DNA of 64,000 nt. Origin: an uncultured Collinsella sp. GTDB taxonomy: Bacteria > Actinomycetota > Coriobacteriia > Coriobacteriales > Coriobacteriaceae. Made by a program: the position numbers and the translations under genes. Each line of letters opens with the position of its first letter. Position 1 is the first letter of the stretch. The stretch is taken from contig UQLB01000002.1 in assembly GCA_900541725.1 (NCBI GenBank), positions 62,001-126,000 of the forward strand, given 5' to 3'. This document shows positions 56,634 through 64,000 of the stretch, piece by piece. A model generated the notes under the pieces. It made no database searches and was not told where the DNA came from. It saw only the letters and a list, made by a program, of their open reading frames with translations.

Positions 56634-59600
56634 TCACGCTTCACCCCAGAATCTATGGTTGTTGCGCAGGAGCTGTGCGGTTTTGTTCTCGGCGGCTGCA
56701 ATGTCCGCCTCGTCAGCCTGCCAGGTCCAGTTGCCCGTGGCCACGCCCGGAACGTTCATGCGCGCGTCGTCGCCAAGCCCCAGGACATCCTGCAGTGGCA
56801 TCATCACCAGGGGAGCGTCGCTTGCCAGCGCGTCGCTCATCAGCTTGGCCGCCACCTCAACACCGCTCGGTTCATCGCCGCCCGCAAAGGTACGGGTGCA
56901 CCAACCGGCCAGCGTCGACGTATCGTGCGTCGAGGTGTACAGAATCTTGCCGGGCGTGGGATGCACACCGCAACGAACGTCGTAGTCGCTAAACTCCAGC
57001 ACGTCCATGCCGGGGAAACCGCAGGTCGATGCCATGGCACGAACACCGGGCGTCAGATAGCCCAAGTCCTCAGCGATAAAGTTGAGCGGACCCAGTTCGT
57101 CATAGGCGGTCTGGAACAGGTCCTTGCCCGGGCCCGCCAGCCAGCGGCCGTCGGCGCATGCCTTGCCCGCGGGAATGCTGTAGTAGCTGTGGAATCCCAG
57201 GAAGTGATCCAGACGCACGCGGTCGTAGAGCGAGAACGCGCGGCGCAGGCGATCCATCCACCAACTATAGCCGTTCTGCTTCATGTGGTCCCAGCGGAAC
57301 GTCGGGTTGCCCCACATCTGGCCCTCGGGCGCAAAGTTGTCGGGCGGCGCGCCGGAAATCTCAATCGCCTTGCCGGTATCGGACAGCCAGAAGTTCTCGG
57401 GTTCGCTCCACGCGTCTGCCGAATCGTCGGACACGTACATGGGAATATCGCCGATGACCTCGATGCCCTTCTTGTGCGCATAGTTCATGAGCTCGCACCA
57501 AGCCAGGTCAAATCGGTACTGCATGTACGCCTGAAGCTCGGCCTCGTCGTGGAAGCGCTTGTCATCGATTAGATGCTCGTTGTAGCGCGCGACATCCGCC
57601 GGCCAATCGTGACGCGACTCGCCCTCAAAGTACTTCTTAACGGCCATGTAGACGCAGTACTTCTCGAGCCAATCGGCATTGCGATGTTTAAACGCGGTAT
57701 ACAGCGGATCGGCATCCTCGCCTCCGCGGGCCTTCCATGTCTCAAAGTCGGCTGCCAGCTCCTCGTGGCTTTCGGGCAGCAGGTCGATATTGCCTGCAAA
57801 GGCCGAAGGACCGGCGTAAGGGGAGCGGAAGAAGTCCGTGGGGTTGACGGGGAGAACCTGCCAGTAGCGCATGCCCATGGCGGCCAGATGGTCGATAAAA
57901 CGACGCGTGGGCGCGCCGATCGTACCGGGCTTGCCGTCGTCGGTCGGCACCGATGTGATATGGCATACAACACCCGCACCGTGATCGAGCGGCTCCTGCA
58001 GGCGCTGCTCGGCGTGGTGATAGATGATCGACGAACCGAGCGGGTACAGGTCGAGCGTGACCGTGCCGTTATGGATCTCGCACTCATGACCGCTGATCAC
58101 GTCACTTGCACATTCGTCGAGCGCCGGAATCGTCACACGATGCGAGTTGCGCAGGCTGCGGTTGATGATGACTGTCGCGGACTCGCCGTCTTTACCGGTA
58201 CGGTTGTAGGCCAGCACCTCGTCATTGAGCGCAAAGGCCTTGATTTCACCGTCGATCATAAACGGCAGCGCGCGGCGCACAGCAGATGCGTTCTTGACGA
58301 TTGCGAACGTATCGAAGTCGTGCAGGTCTTCCTTGGTCGGCAAGGTGCGGCGATTACCCGGATCGGTCAGGCCCTCAAGGCCGTACTCGTCGCCATAGTA
58401 AATCGAAGGCACACCGGGGAACGTCATCTGCATGAGCGTCGCGAGCCAAAAACGACTCTTGGCCAGGCCCATCGCGTTCTCGTCCAGGCGCCATTTGCTG
58501 CGCTCACTCTCGGGCAGCTGCGACTCGTCGGGACCACCGCCGAGCACCGAGATAATGCGCGGGCGGTCGTGGCTCGACAGCAGATTGAGCGCGCAGGATA
58601 ATGCCTCGCGCGGGTAGTTCTCGCGCAGGGTCTCGATATCCTCGGCAGCTTGGTAGGCGTTTTTGTAGCCCATCAAAAAGCCGATGACCATGTCGCGGAA
58701 GGGGTAATCCATGGCCGAGTCGAGCTCGGAACCTTGCAGATAGCGACGCAGATGGCCGTAGCTGATCTTGTTGGAGGCGTCTTCCCAGACCTCGCCGAGC
58801 AGCAGTGCATCGGGCTTCTCGGCGAGCACGGCCTTTTTGATCTCGGCTAGGAAATCGTCGGAAAGCTCGTCGGCCACATCCAGGCGCCAGCCGTGAGCGC
58901 CGGCGCGCAGCCATTTACGAATGACGCCGTCCTTGCCCAGGAGCCGCTCGCGTACCAGTTCGGAGCCCTCATTGATGGCGGGCATATTGCCCACGCCCCA
59001 CCAACAGTCGTACGATCCGTCCTCGTGGAAATAAAACGCATCGCGCCACGGAGAATCCTCGCTCTGCCACGCGCCCACGCCGGGGTAGTTGCCGTAGCGG
59101 TTGAAGTAGATCGAATCGTCGCCCGTGTGGTTGAACACACCGTCCAGAATGATGGAAATGCCCAGCTTCTCGGCCGCCTCGCACAGCTCAGTAAAGTCCT
59201 GCTCGGTGCCCAGAATCGGATCGATCTTGGTGTAATCGGCGGTGTCGTAGCGGTGGTTGCTCGCGGCTTCGAAGATGGGGTTGAGGTAGATGGCCGTAAA
59301 GCCCAGCTCGGCGATGCGAGGCAGGTCTTCTTGGATGCCCTTGAGCGAGCCGCCGTAGAAGTCCCAGGCCTTAATGGAGCCGTCTTCGGCGCGCTCGTAG
59401 ACGGGCGGCTCGTTCCAATCCTCTACCATGCGACGCTGAATGCCCTTGCGCGGCTTTTCGAGCTCGGCCATTGTGCGCTCGCGCCAGTTCTCGTCACGTG
59501 CATAGCGGTCGGGGAAGATCTGGTAAACCATGCCGCGCTCGTACCACTCGGGACGAACTTCGCGGTGTTTGTAGACGGTAATCTGGAAAGACGGCACCTC

Positions 59601-59930
59601 GGCGTAGTCGTAGGTTACGCCCTCGCCGCCGGTGCGGCCTTGCGGTGCGCCCAAGCGGACCTCGGGCTGGCCCTCGATATTGCATATAAAGCTGTACCAG
59701 ATTAGACAGGGTTCGGCGCATTCCAGCTCGGCGGTAAAGATGCCATCGCCCTCGTGCGTCATGGGATACCGAGACTCACCGATCTCATCGACCCAGGTGC
59801 GGAGCGTAAGAATTGCCTGCGCGGGATCGGCATCCTCCAGAATCACGGAGAGCGAAAGGGTAGTTCCTGTGGTCACAGCGCCAAACGGAGTGCGAAACTG
59901 CGGCAGACGGCTGTTGTGTATCAATCTCAT
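56634..59930 (-). CDS. GH13 alpha-amylase/neopullulanase fused to GH77 4-alpha-glucanotransferase
   Basis: One chain of 1098 residues for alpha-glucan or glycogen breakdown. Residues 1-125 are a beta-rich N-terminal domain as in neopullulanase-type enzymes. The GH13 domain follows: MVYQIFPDRYARDENW, DGVFNHTGDDS, nucleophile Asp near 350 in GWRLDVADEL, acid Glu near 385 in LLGEVWEDA, and the third acid in LLSSHDRPR. From about residue 650 comes a full MalQ-type domain: SPYAGPSAFAGNIDLL, nucleophile in VRLDHFLGFHSYY and acid in FIAEDLGYLTPG. No signal peptide is seen, so it is cytosolic. The joined activities could hydrolyse and reshuffle maltodextrins. Confidence 0.92.
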   Translation of the reverse strand: MRLIHNSRLPQFRTPFGAVTTGTTLSLSVILEDADPAQAILTLRTWVDEIGESRYPMTHEGDGIFTAELECAEPCLIWYSFICNIEGQPEVRLGAPQGRTGGEGVTYDYAEVPSFQITVYKHREVRPEWYERGMVYQIFPDRYARDENWRERTMAELEKPRKGIQRRMVEDWNEPPVYERAEDGSIKAWDFYGGSLKGIQEDLPRIAELGFTAIYLNPIFEAASNHRYDTADYTKIDPILGTEQDFTELCEAAEKLGISIILDGVFNHTGDDSIYFNRYGNYPGVGAWQSEDSPWRDAFYFHEDGSYDCWWGVGNMPAINEGSELVRERLLGKDGVIRKWLRAGAHGWRLDVADELSDDFLAEIKKAVLAEKPDALLLGEVWEDASNKISYGHLRRYLQGSELDSAMDYPFRDMVIGFLMGYKNAYQAAEDIETLRENYPREALSCALNLLSSHDRPRIISVLGGGPDESQLPESERSKWRLDENAMGLAKSRFWLATLMQMTFPGVPSIYYGDEYGLEGLTDPGNRRTLPTKEDLHDFDTFAIVKNASAVRRALPFMIDGEIKAFALNDEVLAYNRTGKDGESATVIINRSLRNSHRVTIPALDECASDVISGHECEIHNGTVTLDLYPLGSSIIYHHAEQRLQEPLDHGAGVVCHITSVPTDDGKPGTIGAPTRRFIDHLAAMGMRYWQVLPVNPTDFFRSPYAGPSAFAGNIDLLPESHEELAADFETWKARGGEDADPLYTAFKHRNADWLEKYCVYMAVKKYFEGESRHDWPADVARYNEHLIDDKRFHDEAELQAYMQYRFDLAWCELMNYAHKKGIEVIGDIPMYVSDDSADAWSEPENFWLSDTGKAIEISGAPPDNFAPEGQMWGNPTFRWDHMKQNGYSWWMDRLRRAFSLYDRVRLDHFLGFHSYYSIPAGKACADGRWLAGPGKDLFQTAYDELGPLNFIAEDLGYLTPGVRAMASTCGFPGMDVLEFSDYDVRCGVHPTPGKILYTSTHDTSTLAGWCTRTFAGGDEPSGVEVAAKLMSDALASDAPLVMMPLQDVLGLGDDARMNVPGVATGNWTWQADEADIAAAENKTAQLLRNNHRFWGEA

Positions 59931-59999
59931 AGTACGGTCCAGTTCAATAGAATCATGGCATGCTGGCCATGGGCTTTACGCACAGGATGTAAGTATATC

Positions 60000-60026
60000 T
60001 GTTGTACACAGGCTGTATAAACAACA
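60000..60026. promoter_or_regulatory. Inverted repeat in the promoter region of the GH13-GH77 gene
   Basis: TGTTGTACA and TGTATAAACAACA form an imperfect palindrome about 70-96 bases before the start codon. It may be an operator for a sugar-responsive repressor. The 59931-60149 region holds this, a TATACT at about 59993-59998 (- strand) and the glgA terminator. Confidence 0.35.
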
Positions 60027-60085
60027 TCCGTTTACCATCGGCGAACGGTTGTCCTAGAAAATCGTTTTACCCACTATCTACAGAG

Positions 60086-60116
60086 AAGGGGCGCCCGGTT
60101 GGAGCGCCCCTTGTTT
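60086..60116 (-). terminator. Terminator after glgA
   Basis: Nine-base stem AAGGGGCGC/GCGCCCCTT with a nine-base loop; T-rich sequence is stronger on the + side. No + gene ends here, so it most likely serves glgA. Confidence 0.7.
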
Positions 60117-60149
60117 AGGGTTTTGATTAGGTTTTGGATCGTCTGTGGG

Positions 60150-62420
60150 CTAGCGGCGCTTGCGGGTGGCCGTTGCCTTGCGGACGGACGTCTTCTTGGA
60201 CGGGGCCTTTTTCTCTGCCGGAGCGGCGGGGGAGACCGGGGTCTCCTTGGCGGGCTCGGTCTTTGCCGTAGCCTTCGGAGCGGTCTTGACCTCAGCGGTC
60301 TTCGGTGTCGGCTCGGCCTTTACTGCGGGCTTGGCCTCGACCTTAGCCTCCGCCTTGGGAGCAGCGGCCTTGGTCGTGGTCTTCTTGGCCGTCGTCGTGG
60401 CGCGCTTGCGCGTGGTGGTCTTGGCGGCCGGCTTGGCCTCGGCGGGTGTCTCCTCGACTTTGGCGGCCGGCTTTGCGGCTGCCTTGGTCGTGGCGGCCTT
60501 CGTGGTCGTCGACTTCGTTGCCGTGGACTTCTTGGTTGCCGTTGCCTTTTTGGTGGTCGCGGTCGTCTTCTTGGCAGTGGTCTTGGCCGGTGCCTTGACG
60601 GCGGGCTTGGCCTCGACGGCGGCTTCAGCCTTTACCTCGGGAGCGGCCTCGGCCTCGGCGGCCTTCTTGGCAGCGGCGGTCGTGCGCTTGCGCGTTGTCG
60701 TTGTCTTAGTAGCAGTGGTCTTGGTTGTCGTCGCCTTGGTCGTAGTGGCCTTCTTAGCCGTCGTCTTACGAGTCGTGGTCTTCTTGGCGGCAGACTTTGC
60801 AGCCGGCTTAGCCTCAGCCTCGGGAGCCGCTTCAACCGGCTTCTCCTCAGCCTTGGGCTCCTCAGCAGCAGCGGGCACCTCAACAACCGGCTCGGCCTTG
60901 GGCTCAGGCTCGGCCACAACCACAGGCTCGTCGACAACCGCCGCCGGCCTCTCAATCTCCGGGTGCATAAAGAAGTACAGGTCCAGATACTTGTCGGCCG
61001 AGCGCGTCCAGCTAAAGTCCTGGCTCATGGCCTGCGTGACCAGCTGATCCCAGGCCTCACGGTTATCCCAGAACAGGCGAGCCGCGCGGAACACCGCGTC
61101 GCCCATCTCGTCGCCGTTAAAGTTGGTAAACGAGAAGCCCGTGCCCTCGCCGGTAAACTCGTTGTATGGCTGCACGGTGTCCTTCAGACCACCGGTTTCG
61201 CGCACGATGGGCAGGGTACCGTAGCGCATGGCGATGATCTGCGACAGACCGCAGGGCTCAAACTTCGAAGGCATCAGGAACATGTCGGCGGCGGCATACA
61301 TACGCTGCGACAGCGCCGGATCGAACTCGATGCGTGCGGCCATGGTGCCGGGGTACTTGTCCTGGAAGTAGCGTAGACCGTCCTCGTAGTCGCGGTCGCC
61401 GGTGCCCAGCACCGCCACCTGCACGCCGCCGGCCAGGATGCGGTCAAGTGCGTACATGACCAGGTCCATGCCCTTCTGGCGCGTCAGGCGCGTGACCATC
61501 ACCATAAGCGGGCGGTCGTCGCGAACCTCGAGCCCCAGCTCCTCCTGCAGCTTGGCCTTGCACACGGCCTTGCCAGAACGGTCCTCCACGGTGTAGTTGG
61601 CGGCAATGCGCTTGTCGGTCGCCGGGTCAAAGCCTGCCACATCAATGCCGTTGAGGATGCCCTGCAGCGCGTACGAACGCTCGCGCAGTACGCCGTCCAG
61701 GCCCTCGCCAAACTCGGGCGTCTGGATCTCGTTGGCATAGGTGGGGCTCACCGTGGTGATGGCGTCGGCATAGCGCAGCGCGCCCAGCATGTAGTTGATG
61801 CTGCAGGCGTCGCAACGCAGCTGCGAGGCGGCCGCCGGAATATGCGCCACACCCAGGATGTCCTCCATCACGGTGTCGCTAAACTGGCCCTGGAACGCAA
61901 CGTTGTGGATCGAGAACACGGTCTTGACGCGGTCGTACAGCGGCAGGCCCTGGTAGAACTCGCGCAAAAACACGGGCGCCAGCGCCGTCTGCCAGTCGTT
62001 GCAGTGCAGGATGTCGCACTCAAAGCCGGCCGGCAGGTGCTGCAGGCTCTCGGTGATAGCCTTGGAGAAGAACGCGAAGCGCTCGCCGTCGTCAAAGAAG
62101 CCGTACGGATAGTCGCGCGCAAAGTAGCGCTCGTTGTCGATGAACATATAGGTGACGCCGTCGTGTTCGAGCTTCTCGAGTCCGCAGTACTCATTACGCC
62201 AGCCCAGGCTCACGTAAAAGTCGGAGAAGTGCTCCATTTGCGCCTTGTACTCGTCCTTGATGGTGGCGTACTTGGGCACCATCACGATGACTTCGGCGCC
62301 GGCGCGCACAAGTGCCGCAGGCAGCGAGCCCGCCACGTCACCCAGGCCACCGGTCTTAACAAACGGTGCGCACTCGGCCGAGGCAAACACGATCTGCATC
62401 TTTTTGCTGGAATCAGCCAT
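60150..62420 (-). CDS. glgA: Glycogen synthase with long Lys/Ala/Thr-rich C-terminal tail
   Basis: Residues 1 to about 485 are a normal GT5 glycogen synthase: the ADP-glucose-binding ECAPFVKTGGLGDVAGSLP near the start and 'LMPSKFEPCGLSQIIAMRYG' near the end of the core. The following 270 or so residues are low complexity: first Glu/Pro/Ala-rich, then repeats such as AAKKTTTRKTTAKKATTTK and TTARK/KATATKK, ending KKTSVRKATATRKRR. The tail is basic, lacks hydrophobic residues and recalls histone H1-like tails. It is in frame with the enzyme and has no stop between. ATG 62420 follows GGGAGA. It is last in a glgC-glgD-glgA run. Confidence 0.92.
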   Translation of the reverse strand: MADSSKKMQIVFASAECAPFVKTGGLGDVAGSLPAALVRAGAEVIVMVPKYATIKDEYKAQMEHFSDFYVSLGWRNEYCGLEKLEHDGVTYMFIDNERYFARDYPYGFFDDGERFAFFSKAITESLQHLPAGFECDILHCNDWQTALAPVFLREFYQGLPLYDRVKTVFSIHNVAFQGQFSDTVMEDILGVAHIPAAASQLRCDACSINYMLGALRYADAITTVSPTYANEIQTPEFGEGLDGVLRERSYALQGILNGIDVAGFDPATDKRIAANYTVEDRSGKAVCKAKLQEELGLEVRDDRPLMVMVTRLTRQKGMDLVMYALDRILAGGVQVAVLGTGDRDYEDGLRYFQDKYPGTMAARIEFDPALSQRMYAAADMFLMPSKFEPCGLSQIIAMRYGTLPIVRETGGLKDTVQPYNEFTGEGTGFSFTNFNGDEMGDAVFRAARLFWDNREAWDQLVTQAMSQDFSWTRSADKYLDLYFFMHPEIERPAAVVDEPVVVAEPEPKAEPVVEVPAAAEEPKAEEKPVEAAPEAEAKPAAKSAAKKTTTRKTTAKKATTTKATTTKTTATKTTTTRKRTTAAAKKAAEAEAAPEVKAEAAVEAKPAVKAPAKTTAKKTTATTKKATATKKSTATKSTTTKAATTKAAAKPAAKVEETPAEAKPAAKTTTRKRATTTAKKTTTKAAAPKAEAKVEAKPAVKAEPTPKTAEVKTAPKATAKTEPAKETPVSPAAPAEKKAPSKKTSVRKATATRKRR

Positions 62421-62443
62421 ATTGTCTCCCATGTTGCAATTCG

Positions 62444-62479
62444 AGAATAGCCGCCTGGCGCTAACCGGGCGGCTATTCT
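62444..62479. other. Strong hairpin between glgD and glgA
   Basis: Twelve-base perfect arms AGAATAGCCGCC/GGCGGCTATTCT with a 12-base loop lie between the glgD stop and the glgA start. No T-run follows, so it may be a processing or stability element that sets different glgD and glgA levels. Confidence 0.65.
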
Positions 62480-62510
62480 ACATGTTACGAGCGATGTTGC
62501 GGTGCCAACG

Positions 62511-63638
62511 TTAACGTACGATGGTGGTGTCGGAAGTTAACGGAGCCTTGCCCAGCACCAGGATGTTCTCGGGCGTGCCGCGAAGCTCGGTGTTGGTGGG
62601 AACCACGTTGTTCTTGTCCAGGATGGCATTCTCAACGCGGGCGCCGCTCTTGATGATGCAGCTCTGGTTGATGATCGAGTTGGTCACCGAGGCGCCTTCC
62701 TCTACCACGACGCCGCGCGACAGGATCGAGTTGCGCACGGTGCCCTTGATGATGCAGCCGGCCGAGATGATCGAGTTGCATGCGTGGCTGCCAGTCGCGT
62801 AGCGCGAAGGCGGCACGTCGTGGGCCTTGGTCAGGATCGGACGCTCGGGGTCGAAGAGCTGGTCGGCCACGGTCTGGTCGAGCAAGTCCATGCTGCGGCG
62901 ATACAGCGACTTCTCGCTAAATACGCCCACGACCTCACCCTTGTACTCGTAGCTGCACACGTCGATGTTGCCAAAGTCGCCCTGGAGTGCCTCGAGCAGG
63001 TCCAGATAGTCAGCGGCCTGATAGTGATCGATGATCTCGAGCAGCGTCTCGCGGTTGACGATGCAGCAGTCCATGGAGGCGTTGTCGCCGTACACGACGC
63101 CAGCGCTCACGCCCGTCAGGCGGCCGTTCTCGTTGATTTGCAGCTCGGTCTCGTCATCGACGTTGCGCGTAGCCTTGCAGTACACCACGGTCATCTGGGC
63201 GCCGGAGTTCTCGTGCGCATCGATGATGGTGTTGAGGTCCATATTGAAGATGATGTTGGTGCCCATCATCACAACATAGGGCTTATCCGAGCGCTGGAAC
63301 AGCGTCTTGTTGGAGATGATGTCGCGCAGCAGGAAGCGCATGCCGCCCTTGGTGGTGCCATACGCGTTGCCGGGGACCATGAACAGGCCACCCTTCTTGC
63401 GGTCCAGGCCCCAGTCCTTGCCCGAGCCCACGTGGTCGATCAGCGAGCGGTAGTTGCCCGGCATGACGACGCCGACGGTCTTAATGCCGGCATTCATCAT
63501 GTTGGACAGCGGGAAGTCGATCAGGCGGTAGCGGCCCAAAAACGGGACGGACGCGATGGGGCGGTCCTTGAGCAGCACGCTACCGTAGGTCGAAGAGTAG
63601 TTAGCGGTGATATAACCGATGGCCTTGCGATTGATCAT
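62511..63638 (-). CDS. glgD: Glucose-1-phosphate adenylyltransferase regulatory subunit GlgD
   Basis: A 375-residue ADP-glucose pyrophosphorylase homologue. It keeps the nucleotidyltransferase fold (FLGRYRLIDFPLSNMMNAGI) and the C-terminal left-handed beta-helix (GTVRNSILSRGVVVEEGASV). The N-terminus has AIGYITANYSSTYGSVLLKD in place of the catalytic GGxGTRLxPLT motif of GlgC, as in GlgD of Firmicutes, where it activates GlgC. ATG 63638 follows GGGGGAATG. It starts four bases after the glgC stop. Confidence 0.93.
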   Translation of the reverse strand: MINRKAIGYITANYSSTYGSVLLKDRPIASVPFLGRYRLIDFPLSNMMNAGIKTVGVVMPGNYRSLIDHVGSGKDWGLDRKKGGLFMVPGNAYGTTKGGMRFLLRDIISNKTLFQRSDKPYVVMMGTNIIFNMDLNTIIDAHENSGAQMTVVYCKATRNVDDETELQINENGRLTGVSAGVVYGDNASMDCCIVNRETLLEIIDHYQAADYLDLLEALQGDFGNIDVCSYEYKGEVVGVFSEKSLYRRSMDLLDQTVADQLFDPERPILTKAHDVPPSRYATGSHACNSIISAGCIIKGTVRNSILSRGVVVEEGASVTNSIINQSCIIKSGARVENAILDKNNVVPTNTELRGTPENILVLGKAPLTSDTTIVR

Positions 63639-63642
63639 CGGA

Positions 63643-64000
63643 TCATTCCCCCTTCCCGATAACGACGTCATTTCCAACGACGGCCGTATCCTTGGTGGTA
63701 TCGACAGAGCCGAGCTTCACGCCCTCTTCGACCGTGGAGTTCTCGCCCAAAATTGCACGGCAGATGTGCGCGCCGCTCTTAACGTGCGCACCCGGCAGCA
63801 GCACGGAGTCCTCGACCACGGCGCGCTCCTCGATGATGACATCGGTCGAAAGAATCGAGTGGCGAGCGGTGCCGTAGATCTTGCAGCCGTTGGAGACCAG
63901 GCAGTCGTCCAGACGGCCGTCCGGGCCAATGTAGTGCGGCGGACGCGTGGTGATGTTGGACATGATGGGGAAGTGCTTGTCAAACAGATCGAACTCGGGG
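63643..64000 (-). CDS. glgC: Glucose-1-phosphate adenylyltransferase GlgC (C-terminal part)
   Basis: Only the last 119 codons are present; the gene continues beyond the window edge, and the frame is open to base 63999. The segment DLFDKHFPIMSNITTRPPHY and the beta-helix that follows (CKIYGTARHSILSTDVIIEE) are typical of GlgC. It supplies ADP-glucose to GlgA. The in-frame ATG at 63963 is internal, not a start. Confidence 0.9.
   Translation of the reverse strand, partial: PEFDLFDKHFPIMSNITTRPPHYIGPDGRLDDCLVSNGCKIYGTARHSILSTDVIIEERAVVEDSVLLPGAHVKSGAHICRAILGENSTVEEGVKLGSVDTTKDTAVVGNDVVIGKGE

Noticed and set aside
1..64000. CRISPR array, prophage, rRNA operon or replication origin
   Set aside because: I saw no regularly spaced direct repeats, phage structural genes, rRNA wording or DnaA-box cluster anywhere in the window.

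Overview
The window looks like chromosomal DNA from a Coriobacteriia actinobacterium, most likely Collinsella or a close relative. The reasons are high GC content, Gram-positive lipoproteins, an actinobacterial-type L,D-transpeptidase, GlgC/GlgD pairing, a Gls24-family gene beside nusB, and IS and palindromic-repeat debris in the intergenic regions. This assignment rests on gene content and protein wording only; no database search was possible.

Layout. 1-5.8 kb is a housekeeping run on the + strand: pepP (5' end cut off), efp, Asp23/Gls24, nusB, xseB, tlyA, nadK, recN. 5.9-13.8 kb is a sugar PTS region: a divergent MurR/RpiR regulator, a fused EIIBCA fructose-type permease, HPr, Enzyme I and two paralogous PfkB-family sugar-phosphate kinases. 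13.9-17.8 kb holds the CCA-adding enzyme, two tandem tRNA-Glu(CUC) genes, a YbhN-type membrane protein and a TetR regulator.

17.9-39.9 kb is a cobalamin island with visibly higher GC than its surroundings. A transposase remnant lies at each edge: IS3-like at 17.84-17.93 kb and probably IstA-like at 39.84-39.92 kb. The left arm (- strand) is led by a cobalamin riboswitch and encodes an exported Tat-lipoprotein CbiK-type chelatase, a small lipoprotein and a BtuFCD/FecBCD-like ABC transporter. The right arm (+ strand) is one tightly overlapping operon: cbiF, cbiD, a cbiL remnant, cbiG, cbiH, cbiET, cbiA, cobT, cobU, cobS, a cobU-cobC fusion, cbiB, cobD, cbiP, cobO, cbiC, cbiJ. The cbiL gene has lost its middle in frame, so de novo corrin synthesis is probably broken unless another C20-methyltransferase exists elsewhere.

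40-48.6 kb (- strand) carries a MacAB-like tripartite ABC exporter, a membrane-anchored L,D-transpeptidase, a one-chain L-serine dehydratase and metK. 48.9-56.1 kb (+ strand) carries gltX, priA, def, fmt and rsmB. 56.3-64 kb (- strand) carries an FmdB zinc ribbon, a GH13-GH77 fusion for alpha-glucan breakdown, and glgC-glgD-glgA for glycogen synthesis. The GlgA has a long histone-like Lys/Ala/Thr tail.

Intergenic DNA is rich in palindromes. There are three copies of a ~67-bp element with AGTTGCGGTGAAATA-type inverted ends, two copies of a nested hairpin whose inner stem covaries around a constant CACATTAAGTG apex, and two further long perfect or near-perfect inverted repeats. These elements, the exported CbiK cluster and the damaged cbiL are the most unusual parts of the window.
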